This document shows positions 1-8,674 of a stretch of DNA of 64,000 bases, piece after piece. How positions within the stretch are numbered: the stretch's first letter is position 1; each line of letters opens with the position of its first letter. The notes under the pieces are model-generated. The model searched no databases, was not told where the DNA came from, and saw only the letters and a program-made list of their open reading frames with translations. The translations under genes and the position numbers were made by a program. Source of the DNA: Thalassobacillus_A hwangdonensis (GTDB taxonomy: Bacteria; Bacillota; Bacilli; Bacillales; Halobacillaceae); contig NZ_JBHTKL010000001.1 in the NCBI RefSeq assembly GCF_042675915.1, positions 124,001-188,000 on the forward strand, read 5' to 3'.

Positions 1-2
1 TT

Positions 3-1733
3 TGGGTAGGTCTGCTTGCGGTCATCCTCGTATTGGAAGCAACAAGACGTTCGGTAGGATTGCCGATTACCATCATTGCAATCTTATTCCTTGCTTATGC
101 ATATTGGGGAAGGCAAATGCCAGGATTCCTTATTCACCGTGGAGTGAATCTGGATAACCTTGTGCAGTCGATGTTCTTTACCACTGAAGGTATTCTTGGT
201 ACGCCAATTGCCGTATCCTCCACCTTCATCTTCCTGTTCCTTTTATTCGGGGCCTTCCTTGTGAAAACAGGTGTGGGGCAATACTTCAACGACTTGGCAG
301 TTACATTGGCGGGTAAGCGTACAGGCGGACCTGCAAAAGTAGCGATTTTCTCAAGTGCCCTACAAGGCACAATCAGCGGTAGTTCCGTTGCCAACGTTGT
401 AACTTCCGGTTCCTTTACAATCCCGATGATGAAGCGTTTAGGGTATAAGCGTGAATTCGCAGGTGGTGTAGAAGCTGCTGCGTCGACTGGTGGACAGTTG
501 ATGCCGCCGATCATGGGTGCTGCTGCCTTCCTTATGATTGAATTTATCGGGATGGATTACTGGAGCATTGCAAAGGCTGCGGCGATTCCAGCGTTGCTCT
601 ACTTCACTGGTGTTTGGATCATGACACACTTTGAAGCGAAACGAACAGGTCTTAGCGGGTTATCCGATGAAGAAATGCCGGACCGTAAAGAAGTGTTCAA
701 GAAGCTTTATCTATTGCTTCCGATCGTAGCCATCGTATTCTACTTGAGCAGTGGCCTTAGTGTCATGCGTGCTGCAATCTATGGTATCCTGACTACGATT
801 CTAGTTGGTCTTCTACGTGAAGAGAAATTCCGTAAAATCTACATTATTGCATTTGGAGTTGGTTTTGTAGGTGCTGGAATTTACAGCTTTACTACAGGCG
901 GATTCGACATCACACAAGCTTTAGTTGGAGCAACATTGGTCACGATTATTGTCAGCTATTTCTATGATGGCAATTTCAAGGATTCGATCGATGCACTTGT
1001 CGATGGTGCCCGTACAGCTCTTGGTGTAGTTGCAGCAACAGCGGCGGCTGGTATCATCGTCGGAGTAGTAACGAAAACGGGTCTTGGGTTGAAACTTGCA
1101 AACAGTTTGGTTTCTCTAGCTAATGGTCAAGTATTACTGACATTGTTCTTTACGATGGTCGCAGCAATCATTTTGGGTATGGGTTCACCTACGACGGCGA
1201 ACTATATCATTACCTCGACAATTGCAGCACCTGCCATCATATTACTGGGCGTAGCAGATCTGCCAGCGCATCTGTTCGTCTTCTACTTCGGTATCATAGC
1301 GGATATTACGCCACCGGTTGCGCTAGCAGCTTTTGCTGCAGCTGGGGTGGCCTCATCCGAGCCGATACGGACGGGTGTGAATGCGGCCAAGCTGGCTATC
1401 GCCGCATTCATCATCCCGTATATGTTCGTACTTGAACCTCAGTTGCTGATGATCGATACTACGGTACTTGAACTGATATGGATCTTATTCACAGCCATCA
1501 CTGGTATGATTGCTATCGGTGCAGGGTTGATCGGTTACTGGTTCCGTAAGGTGATGTGGTTTGAACGAATTGCTGCAGTTGTGGGAGGTCTCTTCCTGAT
1601 CTACCCGACGACAATGTCGGATATTATCGGACTTGCAGCATTTGCCGTATTACTGGGACTTCAGTTCATGGTTAAGAAAGACATGATCGGCGTTCCGGTC
1701 GTCAATCGCGGTAAATCAAGAGCGAGAGCATAA
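3..1733 (+). CDS. TRAP transporter fused permease (DctQM-type), 5' end outside the window
   Basis: The 576 visible residues are almost entirely hydrophobic and read as the large permease of a tripartite ATP-independent periplasmic (TRAP) importer. In the 4TM/12TM fused version the small DctQ and large DctM subunits are one polypeptide that uses an ion gradient to import organic acids delivered by a solute-binding protein. Family-like stretches include GTISGSSVANVVTSGSFTIP near residue 125 and GMGSPTTANYIITSTIAAPA near residue 390. The frame is open to the left edge, so the start and roughly the first 100 residues of a typical fused permease are missing. The substrate cannot be told. A strong terminator follows directly. 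Confidence 0.9.
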   Translation, partial: WVGLLAVILVLEATRRSVGLPITIIAILFLAYAYWGRQMPGFLIHRGVNLDNLVQSMFFTTEGILGTPIAVSSTFIFLFLLFGAFLVKTGVGQYFNDLAVTLAGKRTGGPAKVAIFSSALQGTISGSSVANVVTSGSFTIPMMKRLGYKREFAGGVEAAASTGGQLMPPIMGAAAFLMIEFIGMDYWSIAKAAAIPALLYFTGVWIMTHFEAKRTGLSGLSDEEMPDRKEVFKKLYLLLPIVAIVFYLSSGLSVMRAAIYGILTTILVGLLREEKFRKIYIIAFGVGFVGAGIYSFTTGGFDITQALVGATLVTIIVSYFYDGNFKDSIDALVDGARTALGVVAATAAAGIIVGVVTKTGLGLKLANSLVSLANGQVLLTLFFTMVAAIILGMGSPTTANYIITSTIAAPAIILLGVADLPAHLFVFYFGIIADITPPVALAAFAAAGVASSEPIRTGVNAAKLAIAAFIIPYMFVLEPQLLMIDTTVLELIWILFTAITGMIAIGAGLIGYWFRKVMWFERIAAVVGGLFLIYPTTMSDIIGLAAFAVLLGLQFMVKKDMIGVPVVNRGKSRARA

Positions 1734-1740
1734 ATATGAG

Positions 1741-1774
1741 AATAGACACTCCGCATCGGGAGTGTCTATTTTTT
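1741..1774 (+). terminator. Rho-independent terminator of the TRAP permease gene
   Basis: A 12-bp perfect stem (AATAGACACTCC with its complement) and short loop ends in a run of T, 8 nt after the stop codon. Confidence 0.85.
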
Positions 1775-1838
1775 ATGGATGTAATATTTTATGTCAGCAA
1801 ACGCAGAACGAAAGATGCAAATTTCAAACCAGCCATCC

Positions 1839-2471
1839 TTACCCGTCTGCCTTTTCCTTTTGATGAAAACTCCACAACTTTACAATTGGTCTGCAAAGTG
1901 TATAGAAGTACTGAATCATTGGACCGAGCAACAATGCAACGATTAAGGTGCCGATTCCAACTGGTGCTCCAAGAAGGAAACCGATCAGAGCAAGGGTTGA
2001 TTCAGCTAAGATACGGATGAAGCTTTTTGACTGTTTCGTTTTATCATTCATGATCATCATGAAGTGATCCAGAGGGATCCGTGGGAACGGGGTCCGTAAA
2101 TAGATGGCGATACCAGCTCCGAGAGCAAGTAACCCTAATGTGAACACAAGCCATTGTGACCACCATAATTCATAAGAGGCATCCTTCAGAAACACATAAA
2201 GGAAAAAGTCGACAGTTCCTCCCCGGATCAATATCGGTATGATGGATTCGATTCTTGGTCTGCTGCGCTCAAGCCATGCATTCACTCCCAGCAGGATAAG
2301 AAAACTGATGATCATCACCGTTCCGACGGTGACTGGCAAGTGCAGTGATAAACCGACAGCAACACTATCTCCAGGACCTACACCTAGGCCGGACCGGATG
2401 ATGAGCGCAAGGCCCAGGCTTGATACGACAAGCCCAATGATATATATATAGAACAGAAACAAATATTTCAT
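1839..2471 (-). CDS. YczE/YyaS/YitT family integral membrane protein
   Basis: A 210-residue protein with about five hydrophobic segments. It opens with a glycine/serine-rich first helix and the stretch RSGLGVGPGDSVAVGLS, which I recognise from the YczE group. B. subtilis YczE has been linked to lipopeptide production, but the biochemical role is unknown. An upstream in-frame ATG exists 15 nt earlier, but AAGGAG lies 6 nt before the ATG at 2471, so that start is preferred. It runs opposite to the TRAP gene and stands alone. Confidence 0.75.
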   Translation of the reverse strand: MKYLFLFYIYIIGLVVSSLGLALIIRSGLGVGPGDSVAVGLSLHLPVTVGTVMIISFLILLGVNAWLERSRPRIESIIPILIRGGTVDFFLYVFLKDASYELWWSQWLVFTLGLLALGAGIAIYLRTPFPRIPLDHFMMIMNDKTKQSKSFIRILAESTLALIGFLLGAPVGIGTLIVALLLGPMIQYFYTLCRPIVKLWSFHQKEKADG

Positions 2472-2613
2472 CGCTATCTCCTTCATTTTGGATAGGCAAG
2501 AACACTTTACATCATATATGTCTTACAATTCTATGTAAAGTTTGGCAATAAGGTGGTTTGTTTATACAGAGAGGAAGGAATGGTGAAGATAGAGCGGATA
2601 AAGGAGGAAAACA

Positions 2614-3387
2614 ATGTTGTATGCAATTGTGACAGGAGATTCAAGAGGATTTGGAGAACAAATAGCGAAGCAATTCATGGAAAAGGGTGTCCATGTTATC
2701 GGTATATCCAGAAAGATAAATGAATCCTTGAAAAAACAAGCCGAAGAACAAAATTTGTATTATGAGCATTATTCCTGTGATTTAAGTGAGCCGGGTGCCA
2801 TTAAGGAATGTATGGAGAAGTGGCAAGGTGATGTGTTCAACAATGAGACGAACCACGTGTATTTAATCAATAATGCTGGCATGATTCAGCCAATAAATAT
2901 GGTCGGTAATCTGGATGCTGACCAAATGACGAAGCATCTGAACTTGAACATGCTGGCACCAATGCTCTTAACAGATCACCTAATTAGGCTTGGTGACAAA
3001 AGTGACACGAGTCTGACGGTTGTCAATATTACCTCTGGTGCAGCTGAGAAATCAATGAAAGGATGGAGTGTCTACAGTAGTGCAAAGTCAGGTTTGAACC
3101 GTTTTACAAAAACTGCAGCAGAAGAGCAGGAGCAGAAGTCCGCTAATGCGCATACCGTAATAGCATTCAGTCCAGGAGTAATGGACACAGGTATGCAAGG
3201 AGAAATACGTGAAGCTTCTGAAGATCAATTTGCTGATGTGAAGAAGTTCAGGCAGTTGAAAGAAGAAGGGAAGCTTCAGGGGCCGAATACCATTGCGGCA
3301 CTATTGATGGATTTGCTAAACAATCCGAATGACTTGGAAACCGGGAAAGTATATAAAGCTTATGATCTATTAGATGCAAAAAAATAA
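2614..3387 (+). CDS. Short-chain dehydrogenase, benzil reductase ((S)-benzoin-forming)/YueD-like
   Basis: A 257-residue classical SDR. The NAD(P)-binding glycine motif TGDSRGFG is at residues 7-14, NNAG at 86-89, and the catalytic Ser, Tyr and Lys are at about 141, 154 and 158 (YSSAK). Overall it resembles B. subtilis YueD, which reduces benzil asymmetrically with NADPH, and the sepiapterin-reductase-like SDRs. The natural substrate is unknown. A good ribosome-binding site (AAAGGAGG) precedes the ATG. The gene is monocistronic and ends in a bidirectional terminator. Confidence 0.8.
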   Translation: MLYAIVTGDSRGFGEQIAKQFMEKGVHVIGISRKINESLKKQAEEQNLYYEHYSCDLSEPGAIKECMEKWQGDVFNNETNHVYLINNAGMIQPINMVGNLDADQMTKHLNLNMLAPMLLTDHLIRLGDKSDTSLTVVNITSGAAEKSMKGWSVYSSAKSGLNRFTKTAAEEQEQKSANAHTVIAFSPGVMDTGMQGEIREASEDQFADVKKFRQLKEEGKLQGPNTIAALLMDLLNNPNDLETGKVYKAYDLLDAKK

Positions 3388-3390
3388 TAA

Positions 3391-3429
3391 AACCGCATGG
3401 AGACTTTCAACCATGCGGTTCATTTTTTT
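3391..3429. terminator. Bidirectional terminator between convergent genes
   Basis: A perfect 10-bp stem AACCGCATGG/CCATGCGGTT has T runs on both sides. It serves the SDR gene on the plus strand and the DHFR-like gene on the minus strand. Confidence 0.85.
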
Positions 3430-3950
3430 TAGCCTTGTCTTTTCCTATACGTCAACACTAGCATACCATCAGCATAAGGCTTTGCTTCATGCAACTCGAG
3501 TTGTGCTTCCACATCATTTTCATGAAAAAGTGGAATCCCTTTACCGATCAGGGTAGGCTGGATGGCAATCTGGAATTCATCGATCAAATCACGCTTGATG
3601 AAATGATGGATCAGCTGCGCACCTCCAACAATCCAAATGTTTTTATTCTGATCCTTTTTCAAAAGATTCATCAGTGGACGTATTTGTTCCGGCTGAATGA
3701 AGGTTGCATAATCATCGCTGCCTTCCTGGATATTGGAGACGACATACACATCTTTTTGCCTGTAAGGGAAATTCTCCGTCAACTTGAAGATCTGTTCATA
3801 AGTTTTTCTTCCCAGCACGACAGTGTCGATCGTGTTATAAAATTTTTCATAGCCGTAATCGTTATCATCCCACAGCCAATCGATTTCACCATTCTCCCTT
3901 GCTATATATCCATCCAGGCTCATTGCGATGAATAGAACGACCTTCCCCAT
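3429..3950 (-). CDS. Dihydrofolate reductase family (RibD C-terminal-like) protein
   Basis: A 173-residue single-domain protein beginning MGKVVLFIAMSLDGYIA, the typical N-terminus of the stand-alone RibD-C/DHFR-like reductases such as B. subtilis YwjB and YyaP. The NADPH-binding region is visible as VVLGRKTYE and IWIVGGAQL. Function beyond a probable NADPH-dependent reductase is unknown, and these are not the housekeeping FolA. The reading frame extends further upstream, but AGGTGAGG sits just before the ATG at 3950, so that start is used. Confidence 0.8.
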   Translation of the reverse strand: MGKVVLFIAMSLDGYIARENGEIDWLWDDNDYGYEKFYNTIDTVVLGRKTYEQIFKLTENFPYRQKDVYVVSNIQEGSDDYATFIQPEQIRPLMNLLKKDQNKNIWIVGGAQLIHHFIKRDLIDEFQIAIQPTLIGKGIPLFHENDVEAQLELHEAKPYADGMLVLTYRKRQG

Positions 3951-4152
3951 GACCTCACCTGCTTTGTAAGAATAATTGCAATAATCTACAGTATTATCAT
4001 ATAATAAATTTACCAAGAAAAGAAGGGACTGAACGTTAGGGCGATGAAGTACTGATCCTTTGTGCAAGAAATGCGTAGCTGAATGAAGAAAAGTACGCTT
4101 TCTATAGGGATTAGTCTGTCCAAATCAGGATTTCATTGCTTTGAGGGGAATT

Positions 4153-4194
4153 ATGTACACGCATAGTTTCTTTCGTGTCCTTGTGCGGATATAG
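4153..4194 (+). CDS. Putative 13-residue leader peptide (MYTHSFFRVLVRI)
   Basis: A short frame with a plausible ribosome-binding site (GAGGGG, 4 nt before the ATG) ends 7 nt before a terminator-like hairpin that runs into the start of the ABC-F gene. The arrangement of leader peptide, terminator and resistance ATPase matches the ribosome-mediated attenuators known for antibiotic-inducible ABC-F genes in Firmicutes. Translation of this peptide is inferred, not shown. Its role would be to sense stalled ribosomes. Confidence 0.55.
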   Translation: MYTHSFFRVLVRI

Positions 4195-4201
4195 TGACTC
4201 G

Positions 4202-4232
4202 ATCTCTCTGGAAAGTTCAGGGAGGTTTTTTT
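4202..4232 (+). promoter_or_regulatory. Attenuator terminator overlapping the ABC-F ribosome-binding site
   Basis: A 7-bp core stem (CTCTCTG with CAGGGAG, one G-U pair), extendable by two weaker pairs, has a 7-nt loop and is followed by seven T residues that directly abut the ATG at 4233. The 3' arm contains the GGGAGG ribosome-binding site. The same hairpin could therefore stop transcription or mask translation. A possible competing pairing is GAGGGG (4143-4148) with TCTCTC (4203-4208). Confidence 0.6.
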
Positions 4233-5816
4233 ATGCAATTATTGAAGGCTATGAATATCAACTACAGCATAGGTGATCGTCACCTGCTCGATATTGAAGA
4301 GTTGAAGGTTTATGAAGGAGATAGGATTGGTCTTGTCGGTAAAAATGGTCAAGGGAAGTCCCTGCTGATCAGATATTTGATGGGCGAGACGGATGTGACA
4401 CCCAGTACCGAGTTGTCTGCTTCGGTAGGTTGGTTCAGGCAGTTGGAAGAGGTGGAGGACTATGATCGGATGAGTGGAGGAGAACGGACATTGAAAAAGC
4501 TTGATCAGCTTTTTCAAAAAGGTCATGAACTTTTGATTCTTGATGAACCGACGAACAATCTGGATTGGAAAAAGATCGAGCAGCTGGAAGATCGATTGCG
4601 TAATCATAAGGGTGCTTATATCGTTGTTTCCCATGATCGTGTGCTGTTAGATGAGGTGTGCGATACAATTTGGGAACTGGATCAGGGAAAACTGACGATT
4701 TACAATGGAAATTACACCTTTTATGCAGAGCAGAAGCAACTTGAAAGGCAGCAGCAATATGATCACCATGAGAAGTATGTGAAAGAGAAGAGGAGACTGA
4801 CCAACCGGATGGCTGCAAAGCGTAATCAGGCTAGCGGGATGCGGAAAGCGCCATCCAGAATGGGAAATTCGGAAGCGCGCCTTCATAAAGGGAAAGCAAC
4901 GGAGCAACAGAAGAAAATCGAACGAGTTTCAAAAGTGATGGAAAATAGATTGGAAAAGCTTGAGAAGGTGGATAAACCATTTGAATGGGATGCCATGAAA
5001 ATGGAAGACTTCCAAGTAGCTCAAATCCATAGGAAACTTGTCTTATTCGGGAAAGACCTGCAAGTGAACGTCAATCGGAAACATCTATTCCATTGCCCAT
5101 CCCTTCAATTGAAAAACGGAACGAAAACAGCATTTATCGGTGACAATGGCACAGGTAAATCCACTTTGATTAGGCACATTCTTCAGGGAAAAGAGGAGTT
5201 GGACCTTACCACTCAGGCAAGAATAGGGCATTTCACCCAGTCCTTGGAACATTTACCGGAAGAAAAAACAGTGTATGAATACGTTAGCGAAACGAGTACG
5301 ATGCCTCAGCATATTATTCGGATCGTGTTGGGGAGACTGCGGTTCAAGGAAGAAGAAGTGATGAAAAAGATAGAAGTGTTGAGCGGGGGAGAACGAGTGA
5401 AGGCTGCGCTTGCACGGTTACTTGTAGGAAATTTCAACGTGTTAATTCTGGATGAACCTACGAATCACCTTGATTTAGAGGCGATGGAGGCTTTGGAAGC
5501 CTTGGTTCGTGATTACCCAGGTACCGTACTGTTTGTCACCCACGACCGACGGTTCATTGACCAGACTGCCAATCAGCTGTGGGTGTTGGAAGATGGTCGC
5601 TTGACTTACTATGATGGGGATCTAAGTGAATATCAATCTTATAAGGAGCAGCCATCTGCAGCGGATGAAATGGAATACGACAAGATGACGTTAGAAACGA
5701 AACTGACTGAATTGGTCAGCAGGTTGAGCATGCCGGTTTCGGACCAGGAAAAAGCATCATTGGAAGAAGAATACGATAAGGTATTGAAACAGTTAAATAA
5801 GCTCAGAAACAAATAA
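4233..5816 (+). CDS. ABC-F type ribosomal protection ATPase (Vga/VmlR-like)
   Basis: A 527-residue soluble protein with two ABC ATPase domains and no membrane segments. Walker A motifs are GKNGQGKS (about 36-43) and GDNGTGKS (about 311-318). Both signature SGGE motifs and both LDEPTN Walker B motifs are present. The linker between domains is long and basic, as expected for the arm that reaches into the ribosomal E site. Family members dislodge lincosamides, streptogramin A or pleuromutilins from the ribosome, but the drug range here is unknown. The start at 4233 is chosen because GGGAGG lies 7 nt upstream. The gene follows a leader peptide and attenuator, which suggests drug induction. Confidence 0.85.
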   Translation: MQLLKAMNINYSIGDRHLLDIEELKVYEGDRIGLVGKNGQGKSLLIRYLMGETDVTPSTELSASVGWFRQLEEVEDYDRMSGGERTLKKLDQLFQKGHELLILDEPTNNLDWKKIEQLEDRLRNHKGAYIVVSHDRVLLDEVCDTIWELDQGKLTIYNGNYTFYAEQKQLERQQQYDHHEKYVKEKRRLTNRMAAKRNQASGMRKAPSRMGNSEARLHKGKATEQQKKIERVSKVMENRLEKLEKVDKPFEWDAMKMEDFQVAQIHRKLVLFGKDLQVNVNRKHLFHCPSLQLKNGTKTAFIGDNGTGKSTLIRHILQGKEELDLTTQARIGHFTQSLEHLPEEKTVYEYVSETSTMPQHIIRIVLGRLRFKEEEVMKKIEVLSGGERVKAALARLLVGNFNVLILDEPTNHLDLEAMEALEALVRDYPGTVLFVTHDRRFIDQTANQLWVLEDGRLTYYDGDLSEYQSYKEQPSAADEMEYDKMTLETKLTELVSRLSMPVSDQEKASLEEEYDKVLKQLNKLRNK

Positions 5817-5842
5817 AAAACCACCCATTACGGGTGGTTTTC
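5817..5842. terminator. Terminator between the ABC-F and SulP genes
   Basis: A stem of AAACCACCC with its complement, flanked by A and T runs, lies between two convergent genes and can serve both. Confidence 0.8.
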
Positions 5843-5850
5843 CATTTTTA

Positions 5851-7323
5851 TCAATGATTGGATACCGTAGCATTAGATTTATCGTGAACTGCCAAGCGGT
5901 CCACTAATTGAGAACTATCTTTATTCAATCCCACAACATCAACGTCAATATCTCTCTCACGGAACTTCAGCACAATCTTGTCCAGCGCAGCGACTGCTGA
6001 ATCATCCCACATATGTGAATGTCGGAAATCGATGGTGATGTGTTTTGCATCAGTGTCAAAGTCAAAATGTTTCATCAGGCTTTCCACTGAAGCAAAGAAC
6101 ACTTGGCCGCGAACCGTATAAACAAGTGATTGAGTTGATTCGTTGAATGTTTTTTCTACGTGTACGGATGAAATCTTTGCAACGAAGAAAATGGCGCTCA
6201 GGATTACACCTGCAAATACACCTTTTGATAGATCGTGTGTTTTAACGACGGTAGCCACCGTAACGATCATAACCGCTGCATCAGATTTCGGCATGATGTG
6301 CAGCTTTGTCAATGAACTCCAATCGAATGTACTGATGGAGACCATGATCATGACTCCTACAAGTACCGCCATTGGAATTTGAACTAATAGATCATTCAGT
6401 AAAATAATCAGGATCATAAGGAATACACCAGCTACTAATGTAGAAAGTCTTCCTCTTCCTCCGGATTTGACATTGATGACAGATTGGCCGATCATCGCAC
6501 AGCCAGCCATACCTCCGAAGAATCCAGCCACAATGTTCGCTTTACCTTGCCCGCGAGCTTCCTTGTTCTTATCACTTTCTGTATCGGTCATATCGTCAAC
6601 GATCTGAGCTGTCAAAAGTGATTCAAGCAAACCGACGAATGCCAAAGCTAAAGCTGTCGGGAAAATGATTTGCAACGTTTCGAAATTCAAAGGAATTTCA
6701 GGAATAAGGAAGAACGGCAGTGTGCTCGTCAATTCACCCATATCTCCTACGGTTCTTACTGATACACCAGTTGTTACTGCTATGATTGTCATTACTATGA
6801 TAGCCACAAGTGGTGCGGGAACTGCTTTCGTAAATCTTGGGAAAATATAAATGATTGCTAATGAAGCTGCGACCATTGCATACATTTGCCAACCCTCACC
6901 TACAAAATGGGGAAGCTGTGACATGAAAATCAAAATACCTAGCGCATTCACAAAACCGATCATGACTGAACGAGGGATGAATTTCATGAACTTCCCTATT
7001 TTAAGAGCTCCGAGTGCGAACTGGATGATACCAGTCAGAATCGTTGCAGCGAGTAAATACTCAAGTCCGTGATTAGCCACCAATGTGACCATCAGTAATG
7101 CCATGGCTCCTGTAGCAGCTGAAATCATTCCTGGTCGGCCGCCCATAAAGGCGATGACTACAGCGATACAGAAGGAAGCGTATAATCCTACCATCGGATC
7201 TACACCTGCGATAATGGAAAACGCGATTGCTTCAGGAATTAATGCTAGAGCAACGACGATACCTGAGAGTATGTCATTCTTCACGTTTCCAAACCATTCT
7301 TGTTTAATTGTTTGTGCGTTCAA
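5851..7323 (-). CDS. SulP family inorganic anion transporter with STAS domain
   Basis: A 490-residue protein with 10 or more hydrophobic segments, including the SulP hallmark VALALIPEAIAFSIIAGVDP, and a C-terminal STAS domain (region around ITIDFRHSHMWDDSAVAALD). It closely resembles B. subtilis YbaR. Relatives carry sulfate or bicarbonate, so the substrate is not certain. A longer frame exists, but AAAAGAGGTG lies just before a TTG codon at 7323, giving the N-terminus MNAQTIKQEW, which I prefer. It is divergent from a universal stress protein gene. Confidence 0.85.
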   Translation of the reverse strand: MNAQTIKQEWFGNVKNDILSGIVVALALIPEAIAFSIIAGVDPMVGLYASFCIAVVIAFMGGRPGMISAATGAMALLMVTLVANHGLEYLLAATILTGIIQFALGALKIGKFMKFIPRSVMIGFVNALGILIFMSQLPHFVGEGWQMYAMVAASLAIIYIFPRFTKAVPAPLVAIIVMTIIAVTTGVSVRTVGDMGELTSTLPFFLIPEIPLNFETLQIIFPTALALAFVGLLESLLTAQIVDDMTDTESDKNKEARGQGKANIVAGFFGGMAGCAMIGQSVINVKSGGRGRLSTLVAGVFLMILIILLNDLLVQIPMAVLVGVMIMVSISTFDWSSLTKLHIMPKSDAAVMIVTVATVVKTHDLSKGVFAGVILSAIFFVAKISSVHVEKTFNESTQSLVYTVRGQVFFASVESLMKHFDFDTDAKHITIDFRHSHMWDDSAVAALDKIVLKFRERDIDVDVVGLNKDSSQLVDRLAVHDKSNATVSNH

Positions 7324-7615
7324 TGCTGCACCTCTTTTCATAAATTGTTTGATTGCACTGTCCGCAACAGTGCTTTTCCGGCATGAACGAACAAGATTAT
7401 AACAGAATAGATAGGTAAATGATAATCGCATGTAAGCGCATACTTCGACTTCGTACTCCTTTAATCTTCTTTTTTCTTCGATATAATACCTTGTAGTATG
7501 TTTTTGCTATTTGTTTAGAGGAAATTAGCAACCTATGTAGGTGGAATTTTCTATTTGTTGACTAGGCTTTCATGATAGAATGATAGGAAGTTTATATGAA
7601 GAGGCAGGGATACGC

Positions 7616-8035
7616 ATGTATAAGAAGATATTAGTAGCGGCAGATGGCTCCGAACATTCTCAAAGAACGACTAAACAAGCAGCAGAACTAGCAAGACTGC
7701 AGGATGGAAGTTCGATCACAATCATTTATGTCATCGATGGTGATACATCCAAGCATGATGTGCTGGCAGAAGGGAATCCAGCTACATTGGATATGAAACG
7801 GCACGAGCGATTGAAACCGATCGAGGGCCATTTGGAAGCGAAAGGGGTTCCTTTTGAAGTTGTCATTAAACGTGGGGAACCAGGCCCGACAATAGTCAAA
7901 CATGCCAACGATGAAGCATTCGATATTGTCATCATCGGAAGTCGAGGGCTGAATGCATTGCAGGAGATGGTACTTGGCAGTGTCAGTCACAAAGTTGCTA
8001 AACGAGCCAATTGCCCGGTGATGATTGTAAAATGA
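7616..8035 (+). CDS. Universal stress protein (UspA family)
   Basis: A 139-residue single Usp domain. It begins MYKKILVAADGSEHS and ends with the ATP-binding signature G-SR-G-LNALQEMVL-GS (about residues 108-122), so it probably binds ATP. It sits divergently from the SulP transporter, and Usp proteins are often found beside SulP transporters. The start at 7616 is preferred over an earlier in-frame ATG because GAGGCAGGGA lies at the right distance. A terminator follows. Confidence 0.85.
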   Translation: MYKKILVAADGSEHSQRTTKQAAELARLQDGSSITIIYVIDGDTSKHDVLAEGNPATLDMKRHERLKPIEGHLEAKGVPFEVVIKRGEPGPTIVKHANDEAFDIVIIGSRGLNALQEMVLGSVSHKVAKRANCPVMIVK

Positions 8036-8041
8036 GAAAAT

Positions 8042-8072
8042 GGATATCCGTCAACGGGATATCCTTCTTTTT
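8042..8072 (+). terminator. Terminator of the usp gene
   Basis: GGATATCC and GGGATATCC pair across a short loop and are followed by a T-rich stretch. The hairpin overlaps the 3' end of the convergent gene. Confidence 0.75.
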
Positions 8073-8674
8073 ATTTCCGCTTGATGTTTCTGCGCTAAAG
8101 CTTTTGTTAGTAAGGATTCATCATATCCATTTTTGTTTAATGTTTCAATGATTGCTTCTGCACGCTCATCTCGCTCTCTTCTGAGATTCGACTCCAGTTG
8201 AATCTCTAACGGTACAGTCCGAATAGTATGAGTATCCACTCTAACTTCTTTAGAAAGCTCCCAAATATACTGACCGCCTTCCCAGATGCCATCTCCGGTC
8301 ATGTTATCTGGAATTCCGCCAGATTCAGAAATGAGTACGACCTCTACTGGAAAACCGGCTACGAAGAACTTACCCTTCGTCCACGTGAACCCGAAAGGAA
8401 AGGACTGCGTAAAGGTTGTCTCAGTTAATGAAGAGAGCCATGCAGGGTTATCATAGTCAACTTCGCTTGCCTTTTCAGGTAATAATGCAGAAAAGTTGTT
8501 CATGATTTCTTTCAAAGCTTTCTCTGACCTGACGTATAAATCGAGGTCATTCGGTTCCATATCAGCTCCTTGTAGTACAGATCCAGCTGAACCTACCAAA
8601 ATCCATTCGATTTCTTTCCCGTCCAGCCTATCACATACATTCATTAGAGCTTTATACCATCTTTTATGCTTCAT
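8051..8674 (-). CDS. Nucleotidyltransferase-fold domain protein
   Basis: A 207-residue protein with the Pol-beta-like nucleotidyltransferase motif: WILVGSAGSVLQG followed by NDLDLYV (about residues 25-47), where the Gly-Ser and Asp-x-Asp would bind the nucleotide and metal. The rest is not recognised. Related folds include aminoglycoside adenylyltransferases, MNT/AbiEii-like antitoxin-toxin proteins and tRNA enzymes, so no substrate is proposed. It starts inside the last codons of the upstream GNAT gene (11-nt overlap) with its own GAGGTGA, so the two are co-transcribed. Confidence 0.6.
   Translation of the reverse strand: MKHKRWYKALMNVCDRLDGKEIEWILVGSAGSVLQGADMEPNDLDLYVRSEKALKEIMNNFSALLPEKASEVDYDNPAWLSSLTETTFTQSFPFGFTWTKGKFFVAGFPVEVVLISESGGIPDNMTGDGIWEGGQYIWELSKEVRVDTHTIRTVPLEIQLESNLRRERDERAEAIIETLNKNGYDESLLTKALAQKHQAEIKRRISR

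Noticed and set aside
4239..4907. Open frames antisense to the ABC-F gene
   Set aside because: They are shadows of a strongly conserved ATPase frame and have no start signals.
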